From Echinometra lucunter (lineage: Eukaryota; Echinodermata; Echinoidea; Camarodonta; Echinometridae), in NCBI GenBank assembly GCA_029962745.1, contig CM057158.1, positions 12,432,776 through 12,496,775 on the forward strand: DNA of 64,000 nt. The letters run 5' to 3'. The translations under genes were made by a program, and so were the position numbers. The notes under the pieces were generated by a model. The model saw only the letters and a program-made list of their open reading frames with translations. It was not told the DNA's origin and did no database searches. How positions within the stretch are numbered: position 1 is the first letter of the stretch; each line of letters starts with the position of its first letter. Positions 14,001-28,814 of this stretch are shown here, piece after piece.

Positions 14001-16031
14001 AAATGTGATATGGTAAACCAGTAAAAAGAAGAGGGAGATGTTCAAGAATATTTGTGTGAATCTTTGCGAAGAGGTAAAAAGTTTCAGAAGTCAATAACAT
14101 CCAAATTCTCTGGGTTTACCTCCTACAATTATGAATGTGAGGAATTTGCAATCAAATGATGTTTGCTTCAGAACTGAAATTAGCAATCTTTTTGTGAATA
14201 TATTATGAGGATGATTACATTCATACATTTCTTTTTCTTGCTGTTAATGTTATGAACAAGTTTAGTGCACATGGGTTTTTCAAATTATTACTCCACACCC
14301 ATAAAATGTTGAAATTAAAAAGGGGGCCTTGCCTACCAAATCTGTAATTTTTTAAAATGTCAGTCTAGACCCCTGAAAAAATAGACAAGGTAATCTGCAT
14401 TTTCCCCGGTAGTTCAACCATGTTGTCCTTTTCAACAGGTGCACCAAGGGATACCTGTTGAAAATTTGCTCTGTTTGATAAGATACACAATTTCTACTTT
14501 CCCTCTATCTCCTAATGGAGCCCTGTGTGGAGCATCCCAATATTCAAAGATTCCAATTTGGTTCTCAAACAAAGCAAAATAATACACTGGATACCCAAGT
14601 GCTATGCCGTGCCTCTGCTGCTTCATGAAAAAAAAAGAAAGAAAAAGAGATTCCCTTGCATCTTTTAATACAATAAGTTTTTGTCATTTGAGACATTAAT
14701 CTTCCCTTTTACGAATAGAAACAGTTGTCTGCAGTAAAAAAAAAATAAATAAAAAAAACTTACATAACGTTTGGAACCCCAAGACATTTTAGAGGGTTTC
14801 ACTTTTTTTTTAAGTTGTAGTTTTTCAAATTGTACAGAATGAAAATTCTGTGATTTTGTTCATTCATGTATTTCCTTGAAAAAGGTGAGGAAAGGAAACT
14901 TGTGTGTGATATCTTTACAAGGCAGTGATGATTTTTTTATGCTTAGGAATGTTTGGTCACTAGGAAACTAAAAAAAAAAAAGAACAACTTTAATCTGAAC
15001 CATTAAACTGGCAATCTTTACAAGGCAGGGTTGGTTTCTGAGCAAAATCCTCTTGTAGTCATGGCAACAAAGGATTTTATGTAATCACATTGCAAGAACA
15101 TCTAGAAATGTTTTTCTGAAAATGTGTTGAAACGTTTGGTGATTCCATTTAATGTGCTGAATGATGACCACACTGGAAAATCATGATTACATAAAACTTG
15201 AAATATAGGAAGCTTCATGCATCTCACAAATGGTTCAAAAGAGCTAAAAATATGTTCAAATTTGTACTGCCTGTACTGCTTTCACTATGATCAATAAATT
15301 TTAATTTTAGGTTGCACAATGCAGGGATAATCACTTATGAAATGATTTTCTGTTTTGGTGATCAATGTTACTCAGTATATTATTTGAAGACCCTGGTTAT
15401 TTCAATGGTACAAAATTTGAAATCATAGATCTCTTCCTTAGGCTGGCATAAATGTTGATTTTCTTTCTCTTTTGTTTCAGAGAATATCCTTTCTCCATCT
15501 GAAATTCAAAATAGGCCAATTTTTAATTGTGTAAAGGTTGATCCTATAGAATGCTACATGTATTTATATTGGGAAGGGCAAACTGTAGAACCATGATAAG
15601 AAACTTATGTATTTACAGAATTTAAATCTGAATGTGTATGTTTTTTAAACTCTTGCAAACACTAAAAGTAGAACCAATTTTACCTTGCAAAAGATTTATA
15701 AGGTTTCAAGTGATCTGATCAACAATGTCCATGAAAAAAGAAGAAAACAGAAATTGTTACTTTTGCATTCCTTTGTTGTTTTATATGGTTTCAGGATTAT
15801 GTTGGTAGAATTTCGGATTCCCACATCTCCTCTATAAGAGACTGGAATGAGTTTGGATTGTCATATGTTTAGTGAACGGTCTTGACAAACTAAATATGGA
15901 GGAAATCAGATTTTGAGCAGATCTTCAGTTCTTTAAGACACATTTTTTGTGGAACTTTTTTTAAGCCTGGCATAGACACACTGTCAAATAACTCTATATA
16001 GAGAGTATGCTTCCTATAGTTTAGCATGTTT

Positions 16032-16445
16032 AGCCACAAACTTTCTTGTGAAATTCTTTCATGAACTGAGGAAGTTTGCTTCCAGTTGTATTGTCATTCT
16101 TTATGTGTGTTGCTGACACCACAAGAAATTTGTCACATGAATGGGAATCGGAATCAAAATCTATCTATAGAGAAGTGCTTTTATTTGGAAGTTCTTTTCT
16201 GCATGTACAGCATGTGAAAATATAATTATTTATTGCAACAATCTTTCATTCATCAGTATATTTGTCTTAAGTGTGGAAGTTCTCTAGACACAGACTGTGA
16301 CAGACAATTGTTGTTGGGAAGCAGTCTCTCAATGAATTTTTGCAGTGTGGCTACATCAGAATGGACAATGCGTACATATAAGTGTGTCGTTTCCTAAAGC
16401 TTTCTGGAAGCAAACTTCCTGGAATACTTTGAGTGTGGCTGCAGC
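16032..16445. repeat. Inverted-repeat element
   Basis: A perfect 17-bp inverted pair AGGAAGTTTGCTTCCAG (16069-16085) and its complement (16404-16420), with outer AGCCACA blocks at the left and (inverted) right edges. Probably a MITE or foldback relic. Confidence 0.55.
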
Positions 16446-17929
16446 CTCTACGGGACTAGATTTGCATGTAAGAAAAACTTTATTGAATTGATGGTTTAAT
16501 TTACAGGACTAATATGAAAGCAAGTAGTGGCTTGTAGGTAAGCTACCAGATGGACCTATCCAAAAGACTTGGTAATAAGGACACTTAACCAAAAGGCACT
16601 TGCACATCAACTCAGTCTCAAACAATTGTGCACGATGGTTGATGGTATCTCAGGCTTTCTCAGAGTGTTTGTCTCGTCTTATCAAACAGGAATGAAATTC
16701 TGCTCCCGCAAAACCTCATATTTTTAAGACCAGGTAAGATGTCTTTACCTTATCAGATATTTGCTATGCACCTTGCAAATGTCAACTGGCTTTTATATGT
16801 TTGTCTTTGAAAAATCTATATCTTACCATTGAATACATATTGAATTGCTCACAGAAAAAAAAAATGGAATATTATAGGAAAGGACCATGCTTTATTGCCT
16901 CAAAGCAAAGGAGATGGCGAGAGGGAAAGGAAAAAAGAAATCATAAGATGAGTAAGATTTTTTTTCTCTCCAATGATTTTTACTGACGTCAAACCTTTGG
17001 TCTGGTAGAAGCCAAAGATGAAAGACTCAGAGTTACATTTGCCAATAGCACATTGAGAAAGCAAATATCAGAGTTCAGGAAGAGTCATGAATCAATTGTA
17101 CACTAGAGAGGCAGAAAGAAAGCAAAAAGAGAAAGAAAAGAAGAGATGGAGAGAGAGAGAGACAGAGAGAGACAGAGAGATTGTGTGGGGAAATTCATAA
17201 GATATTCATTTGATGCATGTCTTGTCATTCTGGCAAGCAGAGAGATATTGGAAACCTCATCATACAAATATTCTATTCATTTTCTACGTTCTCTTTGATA
17301 GAAGTCTGCTGTTTGGTGGAAGGTTCAATCTCATGCACCAAAGACAATAAAGGAAAGAAATTCTGAACTAAGAATTGGGTAACTAAGATTAAGTTGATTT
17401 TTTGCTCCTGAATCTATTCAAGGGGGCACTATTACCTCCTTGATCTGTCATTATTTGTTTGAATCCATGTAACACTACTTAGAGCTAGCATGACACAAGG
17501 TAGCTTTAGGGAATTGAGTGGTGCAAAAAATGCGTCCTAAACGCACACATACGGACAAAAATGTGCATTTTGCATTCCGGATGTGTCTTTTGGCATTACT
17601 CCTTTTTGCTGAGCTGTATCTCACCTCTATGTCAAATGATATGAATTTAGTAAGTTTTCTGGAATCTCATCATACAAAGCATTCTCTGTCTCACTGTAGC
17701 ATACTCACTGATGATTAATTCATTCTTGACATTGTATGTACTTTATGTCAAAAAAAGGAACAGAATGCTTATTCATATCTATAAGATTTTTGATGAAATA
17801 CAATGCATACTGGTATGTGATTATGTTAACCATTGCTTGTTTTGCAAAGTGAAGTAACTACTGTTCCTGCATGGGGTAGTAGTGTCGTTTGTTATAGTTG
17901 GTATTTGCAATGCTTTTTGATAACCTGTT

Positions 17930-18012
17930 AAACACTAAGCCCTAGATAACTCAAGCTAAGGTCTATGGAAACTGCATGTTGTAATAAAATCAAATCAAAT
18001 TCAACAGGTTAA
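17930..18012. mobile_element. TTAA mini-element
   Basis: TAACCTGTTAAAC at the left and CAACAGGTTAA at the right are inverted ends; the interior has GGTCTATGGAAA and AAATCAAATC. Confidence 0.5.
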
Positions 18013-19316
18013 GCTTGGCTAAATACAACTGAATCTACAGAGGCTTGACTTGATTAGATTAACCCTAAAACTTAAATTCAGAAGCTACATCTCATTTGCC
18101 CGAGACACAAGGGGCAAGAAGTAACTTCACGTTCAAACAATCCCCTTGCCTTTATCTGTGCCTGACTGACTTGACAAATATGGATGAAGTTATTTTAACC
18201 AAAGCTGAACAGATGCCCATTGACAGTTATGAGACAGTGTCTGGTAATAGTGATCTCACTCACGTTGGAAACCGAGCCGAAGTGTAAATGAATTTAATGA
18301 ATGAAATTGAGCGGGTAATTCTTACATGTCCACCATGAAAAGGCATTCATGTGTTGACTCAGATTCCCCATGAAAAAAAGAACGAGAGGTTGTCAAAGGA
18401 GAGAGAGAGAGAGAGGGGGGAGAAGGAGGAGATGGAAGTGCAACTGAAAACCAGCCTCTGTGGTAAAGTTGTATGGCTATTGTCTGGCATGCTTACTCCT
18501 CTCTCATTTTCTCGGTGAGTGGCAGATGTACCAACAAATCCATCTGTGTAGGAGAAGAGATGTTCCCAAAGAATGGGTTGAGTCTCTCTCCCTCTCTCTC
18601 TCTTTCTCTATCCCCCCTCCATCATCAGGAGCTCTTGTATCTGCATACCAGCCGGCTGCCCAACCATCCAGCCGGCAGTCCAGGCCAGCCGGGTGTGCAT
18701 GCAAGCTGCAGTGTCATTGTACAGCTGGCAGTCAACTCCCCCGTACCCAGACCGGCCCCCATCTCTGTACTCTACCTTTTCATTCACATCCGTCCCTCTC
18801 CTCTCTCTCCCCCTCTGTGATGGTGGGGTTGATTTGAGGCTAATTTTTTAGCTGGAGCTGAGTGAATAGCCCTGCTAACTAGCCTCTACCTCTCAACCAC
18901 CTGCAGGATGCCATGTCTGTCATATAAAAGTGTCCTACTGCAAGCTAGCCCTATATGTTTGAACTTGTTTGTTTTTTAGCTTGGTCTGTGAATGTATTCA
19001 GATGTTATAGCATTAGCATGCAAGATGGAGATGTCCCATTTTTAATTTTTGACTGACTTGGCTTAAACACTACATCAGGTATAATTTGGTAGGATATAAT
19101 AATGTGTTGCTGTTTTGTTTTAACTCAAAATGCAAAAAAGACCCCCTTCCCTGTCTTCCCCCCCCCCCACAAAAACAAAAAAAAATATCAGTCAAGGTTA
19201 GTTTCACAAGTGTTACTGCAAAGCATTCTGGGTCTGTCATTACCACTATCATTAATCCTGACTGCTCTGTGACAGTGGTGCATACATTTTAAAATATATA
19301 TGATTTTCACAGAATA

Positions 19317-19514
19317 AAAGCTCAGGGAAAAAATTACACAAGGGCTCGGGGCGAATTCGCCCTCAAAATGCCCAAAAGAGCCCTGGAAAACTAAAAAAGA
19401 GCCCTTGAAATTCTCACAGGTTCCAATGTAAACTAATACAATGTTGAAAATTCGGGCGGGTGGGCTCAAAAAGTAGCCCCGGAAAAAAATTAATAGTTTT
19501 TTCCCTGCAAAAGC
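19317..19514. repeat. Inverted-repeat element, about 198 bp
   Basis: AGCTCAGGGAAAAAATTA at the left and AGTTTTTTCCCTGCAAAAGCT at the right are inverted copies. The interior has repeated GAGCCCT/GGGCTC motifs. Probably a MITE. Confidence 0.5.
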
Positions 19515-22500
19515 TGTTATTGATATTTAATGTATTCATGCTTTTTTTTTAGAGTTGCTGTTTGCTTATGAATTCAAAGGGAGAAGAAATCATGCCAATT
19601 CGGGGGGCATTTTCAAAAGCTTTAACAAGTCTGCGTTAGGCTGTCAAACTTTGTAGGAATGAGCATATGGCATGATACATCATGGGTACCCGAATTGTGT
19701 CAAATGTACCAATGTTTTGAAGTCAGGGACATCTGGGGGGACACTCTTGCCCTCCTGGACACCATTTTCTTTGACAGGAGTATTAATAACTCAGCAGACC
19801 ACGTGTGCAATGTTTGACGGGGGTTGCCCTCCCATAGCTGAATACTGCCCATTGTGTGCAAACAAAAAATAAGGAGGGTCGACTGGAAGAACTGTCACCC
19901 ATGGTCAATAATGACCAGCTATGTATGTAGGCGCTAATGATGACAGGTCTTCATCATCATCTTCTTTAGTGTCATCTTTGTATGGACTTTCGCCGTTGAT
20001 GTCATCATCACCATCACCATCGCCACCACCATAGTCAGCATCACCAGTAGCAGCATTGTATTGTTTGTATGGATGTTAGCAAAGCGTTCTCATGTGAATA
20101 ATTCAGCGGTAGCATCATTCATATTTGATGGATTTTTTTACCTCCTCTGATACATGTATTAATAATTCATTGCGTCACTCCCTTTTAGAATTAATTGACA
20201 TTTATGTTTTATGCAGTTGTAAAGTGCTCTGTTACATCAATAAATTAAATAACAAGGAAAGTAACAACATAATGTTTGTTTGAAATTACACCCCAAAAAA
20301 TTGTGTTTTTACAAAGCTGTAAGTTTTTTGTATAGAACAGCTAAGAGTAATTGAACAAAAAGTAAAAACAGAATTAATTTGCCATGTTCATTTCAAAAGC
20401 CTTTGTAGTTAGCTTTAGTAGACTGTACTTGTTAGTGTGATGCTAGTGCTACCATGCTTTCCATAAAATCATAAAATATTGATGGATAGACAGAATGGTC
20501 CAGTGTGAGAAAGAAAAGAGAAAACATTTTGAACTGTACCATTGTAAACAGAATTAGTCACAACAAAAACAGTTTCCCACTTTTCTTCTCCGTTAGGCCC
20601 TATTGTCTCTTTCACCGAATGAAGACCTTCTGCAGTATGCAGGGGTCACCCTCCATTCTTCCTCCTCCTCTCCCCTCCCGTTATTTTCCGCTTTCTGCCA
20701 CCGCAGCTGAGCGCTGCTAGAGGAAATGGCAGCAGCTGCACGCATTCTCATCAGGGCTGTGTTCACGTGGAGGGTTTGTTATTGTGCTGCCAGATAGGGC
20801 CGACTTATTAAGTCATGCATGTTTTTTTACATTATTGCATTCACATTGAAATTGTAAGCTGAGTGCTGTCAGGGTGTGGAATGACTTAATGACCTGCTTA
20901 CTTTCCATATAGAGGTGTGTTCATATTAAGGTTGAAGTTGATGCGATTCAACTGTAAGTGGAGGTAATAAGGCTATGTCCACATGAAGGTTTAGCCAATT
21001 TGCTATAGTATTGTTGACTGTATTTATGTGGAAGCTCTCTACTGTCATGCTTGGTATGGATAGATAAGCTATGTTCACATGAGTGAAGTTCAGACTTTAT
21101 CATAGTAAGCTATAGTATTGATGCATATTTTCTGTCTAGATCTAATGAAAACAATACTAACATAAGAAAAGAAATTATGATATATAAAAATATGATCAAA
21201 TTGTCAATTTTCTGAAGAGAGTCAAATTTGTGAGCTGGTTGCAATATTGGATTTTTCATTGCCCCTGTATGCCACTTATTTCTGGACACATGTATACTTG
21301 TACTGTGTGATGCTAACTTTTCTTCATTGCCTATTGATATATTTGGTGTTCTCATGGTTGCATACACTGATACAGACTCGGTTAGCAGCAAAAAAAAAAA
21401 AAGAAAAAAATTATGAAGTCATTTTTCCCCGAGGTGGATAATGTAGGCCATTATAATTCTTGTTTATACAAGGTACTGATCAATAATTTACCCAAGCAAT
21501 TATCCAGCAGTTACTCAGGAAATACAGTGCAGACCTTTCATATGAAGCTTTGCGCAAATGAAGTGAAGCAGAAGCAATTACCTTAACATGCTATCTTGCA
21601 ATCAAATTAGTATTATAAAATCAATTTGACAAGCGACAGAGTGGACACAGTGTGTATTGCCTATCATACTATAATTAGGCATCGTAGACCAGGGTTTAAT
21701 ACCAGGGTCGAAAGGAAATAAACCTTGCGTGAAAGGAAGGGAATCCCTTGATAAATTAACTAAATGGAATGAACTACACCTCCTCCATAATGAGATGAGG
21801 CAACAGATGGGAGCTAATATTCTAAATGGATGAGATAGGACTCCTTTCTTCGTCCCTTGGTGAGAGGGTTCTACCCTGGATGTGTGCAGATGGGAGAGAG
21901 GAAGAAGTGATGGAGAGTGGTGTGGTGTGTAGGGGAAGTGTGTTGTTAAGTGATGAGGCTTGGTGTGATGACTGAAACATATTTCATGGCATTAGGAATG
22001 AATTCCCTATCTGACTCTTTCAATGACATAGTTTTAGTGAATGTTCATACCACAACATGTAGAACAGAAACAGGGAATTCATATCTTCTTTTGTAAATGC
22101 GTATCTATTGTGTACTTAAATGTTAGTCATGCTATTTCTTGCTCCCATTCTGGAGATACCAGATTAATGATGCTACCTTCATGTGGAGGAGAAATAATTG
22201 TCTTTAGAATTCAGATCATGTTTTGAATGTCTTTGTATGAATACTACTAGATTATGCAGGTAGACTGGTTTGTGTGCATAGCATCCAGAGTTCTGGAAAT
22301 TTTTAACAGCAAAATTGGCAGTGATACAAATAAATACAATTATTGCTGTCTTATATATTAGCAAAAGCATTGCATTAATTGTTGTTGTTATCTGAAACAT
22401 CTGCAGAGCAGGAGTTGTTGTCAATAACAATTTGTGAGCAATGCTATTATTTACGTCATAGTCCTCTGTGGGAGGCCATTTGAACTTGCTCTAGGAAACC

Positions 22501-25500
22501 AGCTGAAAATAGTCCATGCTTGAGTATTTTCTTAGGATCATATACCTTATTGTTTCTGTGATGTCACAATTGAACTTCCAAGATGTTCAGTGACACAAGG
22601 TTCCTTAAATCATCCCAGATTTTACCTAACTTGCAGCTGTCTTTTCAGCTTGAGTTGAATAGTTCACAATACTATTGTCTTGAAAGGTCTTGAGTAAGCA
22701 GTTCATCCTTTCTTCGTCATGAACAATGCATATGGACCATCTGGATTAGCTGAAACATTTGCTTTGAAAAGAGGTCATTTTTGTTGGAAATGGGTATTTC
22801 ATGATGATATTAGATTTGGTTAATTTATATCACTTTACAGGCAATCTTTGAGGTTAAAAGTGAGCATCTTTGACGTAAGAATCATAGAATCATTTGGCAC
22901 ACCAATTCTCTTTGGGAGTCCAAGCAGTTTGTTCCCCAGGATCACATGAACTCGTCTGTCTTCTTGGTCTTTCAGGGTGTGCTGAAATCTATGCCATACT
23001 CTCTTATTCCTTTCAACTTCAAGGTGCCAAGGTGCTTATTTCTTTGGGAGTAGAACTTCACTTCTTGAAGTTTGTCCAGTTGTCAAACAGAAGGATGAAT
23101 TTAAATAACTTGGTACTCCTTCATCAGTGGAATGAAGGTTTACACAAGGTCAAACGTAAGTTGCATTGCATTCTGCCATTCTTTCAAACAATGTAGGTTT
23201 TGAATCAACTTTCAAAAGGGCAAATTAGTAAAAGAATATTCAATATTGTTGAAAATACTGGCACTTTTAATGTGACTGGATACAATATATAGCATGTAGA
23301 AATCTTTTGCACTCCTGAGACCTCCTGAACTTACCTTTGACTGTTTTGATTTTTGTGTATATGACAATGTCTACTATTAAACCAATCCTTCATCCATTCT
23401 CATTGGTATTCTTTACAGCATTTTGATACAGAGGATTGATAATTCTGTGTTCATTCTTATGTGGTGTGCATTTGGTAGTGTAATGTGTAATGTGTTATCT
23501 AAAAGGGAATGGTTTTACGAATATATCAATCTGAACTGTATACAACCAAGACACTTTGAGTTTTTCTTGAAGAGGTCGATCTGAAATTTGCTCAAGAGGC
23601 AGTTGCTCCAAGCTTTCCTTTGTCAAAGATTAAGGGTCGCATTTAAGTTTAGATTTTGTGATATGGTTAAGTTTAGTCCAAGGTCTAGGATTGAAGATGG
23701 GAATTTGGTTAGTGTAAGTCTGTAGGATATGGATTGAGGGTGTTGAGGGTGGCACAATTGTCACCAGAATGTGTTTGAGAACCAAACAAGAAACAGCATG
23801 ATGTGGGTCAAGTGGCAGAGGAAAATAACAAGTACACAAATGCAAATGCATTCATTATTGAGTAGATCATTGCTTTGTTCTTTGATATAGCTGGAGGTCC
23901 ACTTTCTATGACTTGTTCATAGGATTTTATACTCCCCCCCCCCGACAAAATGTTACAAAGAAAAAAGAATGAAGGAAAAAAGAAAGGAAAGAGAAGGCGA
24001 TGTGCAAAGAAGATGAAATTAAGGACCCACTTACAAGTACAATCTCCTCTTCAGCAAACAGTCCTGTTAATTTGCATTTCATCCTCTTGTAAATTTGGTG
24101 GCCCTATAATTAATACTGATGCCCTAATTATTCTAATGTCTGTAGTACTCTGTACCAACACTTAACCATTTCAGAAGAAATAGGAAACATCATGGTTTTT
24201 GAAACAGATAAGTGCAACACTGGGAGTTTTCAACGTTAACCTGCAAAGTTCCTGATCCTTGATCTTTGCCTCCCCCTTTATATCATCTTCATGCATGATT
24301 CTTGCTGCATTCATGTTGTTTTTGCTTCTCACCGTTTGATTCTAAGGCTTCGCTCATCTTGTATGGTTTCCATGATGGTAAGGATGGATGGCATCCTACA
24401 TAAAGGATCACATCCCACGCCGGTGATGTATTTCATGGTCATGTTTACGTCAGCAGGATTTGCTAAGAAGACAAGTGTATGCTTCTTATTGAATAGCAAG
24501 GATGCCTAAGAATAACTGCTTGACCATGGGTTACAAAACAAAGACTTGGAGTTGGTCCCAGAATATTGCCTGTGCAAGATGTCTCAAATTTTCCTCCAGA
24601 AGTTTGTTCTTATTACAGATTTACTACTAGTAATCCATGTTCTTACAACTGGCTGATAATTTCTTATACTTTTGATATCTCTTTTAATTTCTTTTATAGG
24701 GCCTGTCTCTCTGTGTCTCCCCCTCTCTCTATGTATATATTTCTTTCTTTCTTTCTTTGTTCATGATCTTTGGTAGTGATTCTTTGTCTATCAGTGTTCT
24801 GTAGAGGTAAGACATTCCCTTGTCAGATGCTCACCTGTTGGACTCAACTTTAGTCCTGCATATTGTCTCCTTTTGTCTGCTGAAAGATTTACCTGCCAAG
24901 TTTATGTCTACTGTACATTTTTTTACAATCGCCCTCTTTCTGCTGGTTCTTAACCTCCGTTGCTTCCATTTCGTTCGCTTTCACTCAATATCAGGAATAT
25001 CTCCCGTAGCATCGCTTTATCTGAAGATAATTTACGTCAGCGAGACACAGCTGTCACTGTGCCCGTTGCCATGGCAATGTGATGATACATAGGCAACCTG
25101 TTAGCCTGGTATCACTGACACCATATGCTCAGGTGCAGGTGAGCGGGTCTTTTGTCAGGGACGAGACGGGGTTCACTTTCTTCCCTCTGATACTCGGTGA
25201 TAGACCATCTATCATCTTCCACCTACCTCATCAATCAATTATTGATACGTGCGTGCCCGTCTTTTGGACTTTTATTACGGCTCTTTTTTTCTTGCCTTGC
25301 TCTTGTATACACACATCTTCTTATTTAACATGTGTGAGTGAAATCTATTACTCATTCTGGTAACAACTCTCATGATGTTTGCTAAGAGCCAGCAGGATAT
25401 TAATCATATATAACAAAGGGTTAATGCCCTTCTCTTAACCCCACCCCCCCCCCAAAAAAAAAAAAAAAACCACCCAGCATTACATGCTTCATATCATAGC

Positions 25501-26817
25501 TAATGTTAAAAGTAGTATTCTTCAACAAGTATAATCTTTTTAATTTGAAAATCACATGGAAATGGTGAACAAGAACTTGGAATCAGTTTTATTTGAGCTT
25601 ATCCTCCAGAATATAAAAATCATGTCAAAGTCATGACTGTCATATCGATCTTATCCTATTCCGGTGTGTTTGGTAGCTTCAGTATAACATCTTAACGCTC
25701 ATGTAGTAATCCGAATAAGCGGTGAACAGATGTCTTTGTTGCTCTCCTCCATAACTCCCTGTACTTCTCCTCCCTCAGTCTCCTCATTACCATCATCATC
25801 CATCAGTTTGTATAGCTCAGTCTGGTTGCCATGACGGCTCTGATGGATCGCATCCTGTCGTCCTTGGGTCAACAATGCTTCCACCTTTTCCTTTTTTTGT
25901 GCAATTTTTTAGCAGGGGGCAATTTTTAATGTGGACAAATCCAAACACACTCTGATATCCATTTTCCAAGGCATGTATTGCAAATGGAGCTTAGCTCATT
26001 TGATCATACCAACACCATGAGATGATTGCTTTTGCGAGACCTGTCATAAAAGTGTTTCCATGCATGTCGGGTTGTATGAAAAGAGGGAGGTTTTCCAATG
26101 AACAACAGTGCCCTTGCTAGTATAAAAGCACAATAAATGCACGCTTCTAAAATTTGTGAAGCAGAAAACTAGGACACTATCATGCTCTTCTTTTTTTTGT
26201 TTTTTTTTGTTTATTTACTATTTTTAACCTTATTTGTTAGCAATTGGCATTATGATGATGTGATTAATATAAGCTAAGCATCTATTGATAGATCTCTCCT
26301 GTTGTGCCTGCTTTCTGCTGCATGCGCACTGTATATCTTTAGAAGTTATTGTGAAGGCACGGGCATGCCAAGGTAACTTTTGCCAAGTAGAAAACGTTGT
26401 TGTGTGCATGCGTGTGAAGGCTCTTATGTTAAGAGGATGATAACAGCTTGCTGGTAGGGATCAGGGGAACAGATGGTCAATGGTGGATGGGCACCATGGG
26501 GGTAAAGGAGACGGTTACCAAGACGATTAGAGTTGTTATAAGTGACTTGCTTCATGTCACACCATGCCTGATGTATTAATCTACAGATTAGTATTGAGTG
26601 GAGAGTAAGATCATTTGGTCATTAGAAATGGAAGGAATAGAAAGGGTTTGGTGCACAAGGGAGAGGAGAGGGGTATAAGGATAGAGATACTCAGAGATGA
26701 AGGAAACAGACGGAAGGGCAAGTATTGCTATGAAATGCATACATTGTTGTAAAGCACAGCATGTATACAGACTTGAAATAGATGAAAAGGGAGAGATAAA
26801 GAGAAGATAAAGGAGAA

Positions 26818-27012
26818 GAGAGAGAGAGAGAGAGAGAGAAAGAAAGATGATGTAAGAGAGATAGGCAGAGAGAAGAGATTTTAGAGCAAGACAGAGAGCT
26901 AGAGAGAGAGAGATTGCAAGAATTTGAGGAAGATATTGAGATAGAAAGAGAGAGAGAGAGAGAGAAAGGATGAAGACAGAGATAGGGATTGTGAAAATGA
27001 GAGGAAGATATG

Positions 27013-27044
<32 letters not shown>

Positions 27045-27045
27045 T
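26818..27045. repeat. GA-rich low-complexity tract
   Basis: Several GA microsatellites (near 26818-26839, 26947-26965, 27018-27042) in purine-rich DNA. Confidence 0.9.
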
Positions 27046-27834
27046 AGCTGGATGAGAATGGCTGAAGCAGCTGACAGATGGCGAGTGGTAGAGTGCTTGT
27101 GGAAAGAATGTATTCATGAAAACAAATTGGTGAAGTAAAAGCACCAAGCTTGGCTGGCAATTCCTTGTAAAACTGGCTAGGAAAGACAAATGATCAACTA
27201 ATGATTTGATCAAATTCAATGAAAATGGGGAAAAATATATATTTGTTTGTGTCTTCACTGATGATATAATAGGTTGATCATGATAAAGACATTTTCCCAT
27301 CATTCTTTTTACCCCCCCCCCATTTCCTCTATTTTGTGAGTAATGTTATCCTTGTAGACCTTTTTTCATCCCAATATTTTAACAGGAGCAGTGCATGTAT
27401 TTCCAGCCATGTGCATCATATCTTTAAATTTTATTCTGTGTTCAACCTTTCCTCTCGAATGAATACAGAGTTGTGCACACCGTCTCATTGTCTGGCGACA
27501 TGAGTTTATCATCACCATCGCCATTCGTGTCGGCTCAACTGTGAAAACGGTTGTTAATAATAGCAACTCAATTAGGCTGATTGCTAATTTGCCCTTGTTG
27601 CTTGTCAGTAATACCTCTTTCAATCTGATATATTATTAGGCCATGTGCAGTGATAGAGAGTAAAGAGCAATTCCAGCCAATCACCTCTATATCATATTCC
27701 TTTGGGCACATATAATACACTTTTAGTGGATTGTATATGGGAATAGATGAATTAGATATTAAAACCCTGAGGCTTGTCTCCTTTTTATCTTTTTGTGTTT
27801 ATTTGTAAAGCCGTCACTATTGGCATCTCCTTTT

Positions 27835-28160
27835 GATCTCTCCTTGTTCCGTCTATCCCTCCTTGCCCTTTCTGTCTCTCCTTGCCCCTCTGTCTCTCTA
27901 TCCATGTGTTTGTCTCTATGTTTGTGACTCTTATTTCTCTGTTTCTCTTTTATCTTTTTCTCTATATCTTTTTCTCTATATCTGTTTCTCTATATCTTTT
28001 TCTCTATATCTCCTCACTCTCTCTCTCTCTTCCCTCTCTCTCTCTCTCTCTTCCCTCTCTCTCTCTCTCTCTTCTCTCTTTCCTCTCTTTCCTCTCTCAC
28101 TCCCTCTATCATCTTTCATTCCATTGTTTTTTCTCACTTTCTCTCTCTCACCCTCTCATC
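27835..28160. repeat. CT-rich low-complexity tract
   Basis: CTCT repeats with a near-repeated TCTATATCTTTTTC unit and a tandem TCTCTCTTCCC motif. It lies about 650 bp before the first recognised CBFA2T exon. Confidence 0.9.
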
Positions 28161-28814
28161 AAAGCATATTGCCACAATTTTCTTAACGTTTATCAGTACA
28201 GTAAAACTCTACTTCTCAGAATATGTTCACTCAATGTTTGAACTCAATATCTTTCTCATTGTTCTTGATCCAGTATGTACATGAAACAAGCTTTTGGTAG
28301 ATTTATCCAATCAATTATCAGGGGGCAGGGAGGAGCAAAAGCAATCATTTTAATGCATGTGGATTTTGGGCCTGGAGTTCCGCTCTTCCCCATCTTCATA
28401 ATTTAGTAGGGATTTGCTCGCAGACATGCCATATTCATTTTTTTATTTTTTAGATTAGCCGATAACCTTCACTGCATAATTAATTTTGGTAATGACTATG
28501 CACTTTGCTTATTTTTAGACAAAGGAATGTTTTGAACGCCCAAGAGGTGAGATGAATAAATAATGTATATTGGATTTTACAGTGGTGATGATTACTGGCA
28601 GTTTCATTATTTATTCATTTTTTTTATTACTGTTCAGAGTCGAGCATGAAATTATTCTGCCATGCTCCCTTTTTATGTCACTTAATTTAACCATTTTCTA
28701 TCATGTTAATGTACAATGGTGATTAAAAAGATTGAGTTGTGGTATACAGAAATGAGATATAATGATAATGAAATCTACTTTAATGGTACCTTTTTTTTTT
28801 CCCTCTTGTTTCAG

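Larger units (their letters stand above)
314..28814. other. Long non-coding stretch upstream of the first recognised CBFA2T exon
   Basis: No exon with recognisable protein similarity was found on either strand. It contains the repeats listed separately and many short ORFs without family features. Because the first CBFA2T exon opens in mid-codon, some of this DNA is probably intron and may hold 5' exons or enhancers. Slightly richer-composition patches near 5480-5820, 11090-11380, 18600-18840 and 20630-20760 are the places where a 5' exon or promoter would be least surprising; none is supported by a motif. Confidence 0.5.

Noticed and set aside
18460..18837. Possible first CBFA2T exon ending TTCTCG|GTGAGT
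   Set aside because: Splicing to 28815 would be out of frame with MPESPVD and no similarity to known N-termini is seen.
26588..27303. 190- and 134-codon Ser/Leu-rich ORFs on the - strand
   Set aside because: Antisense readings of GA microsatellites.
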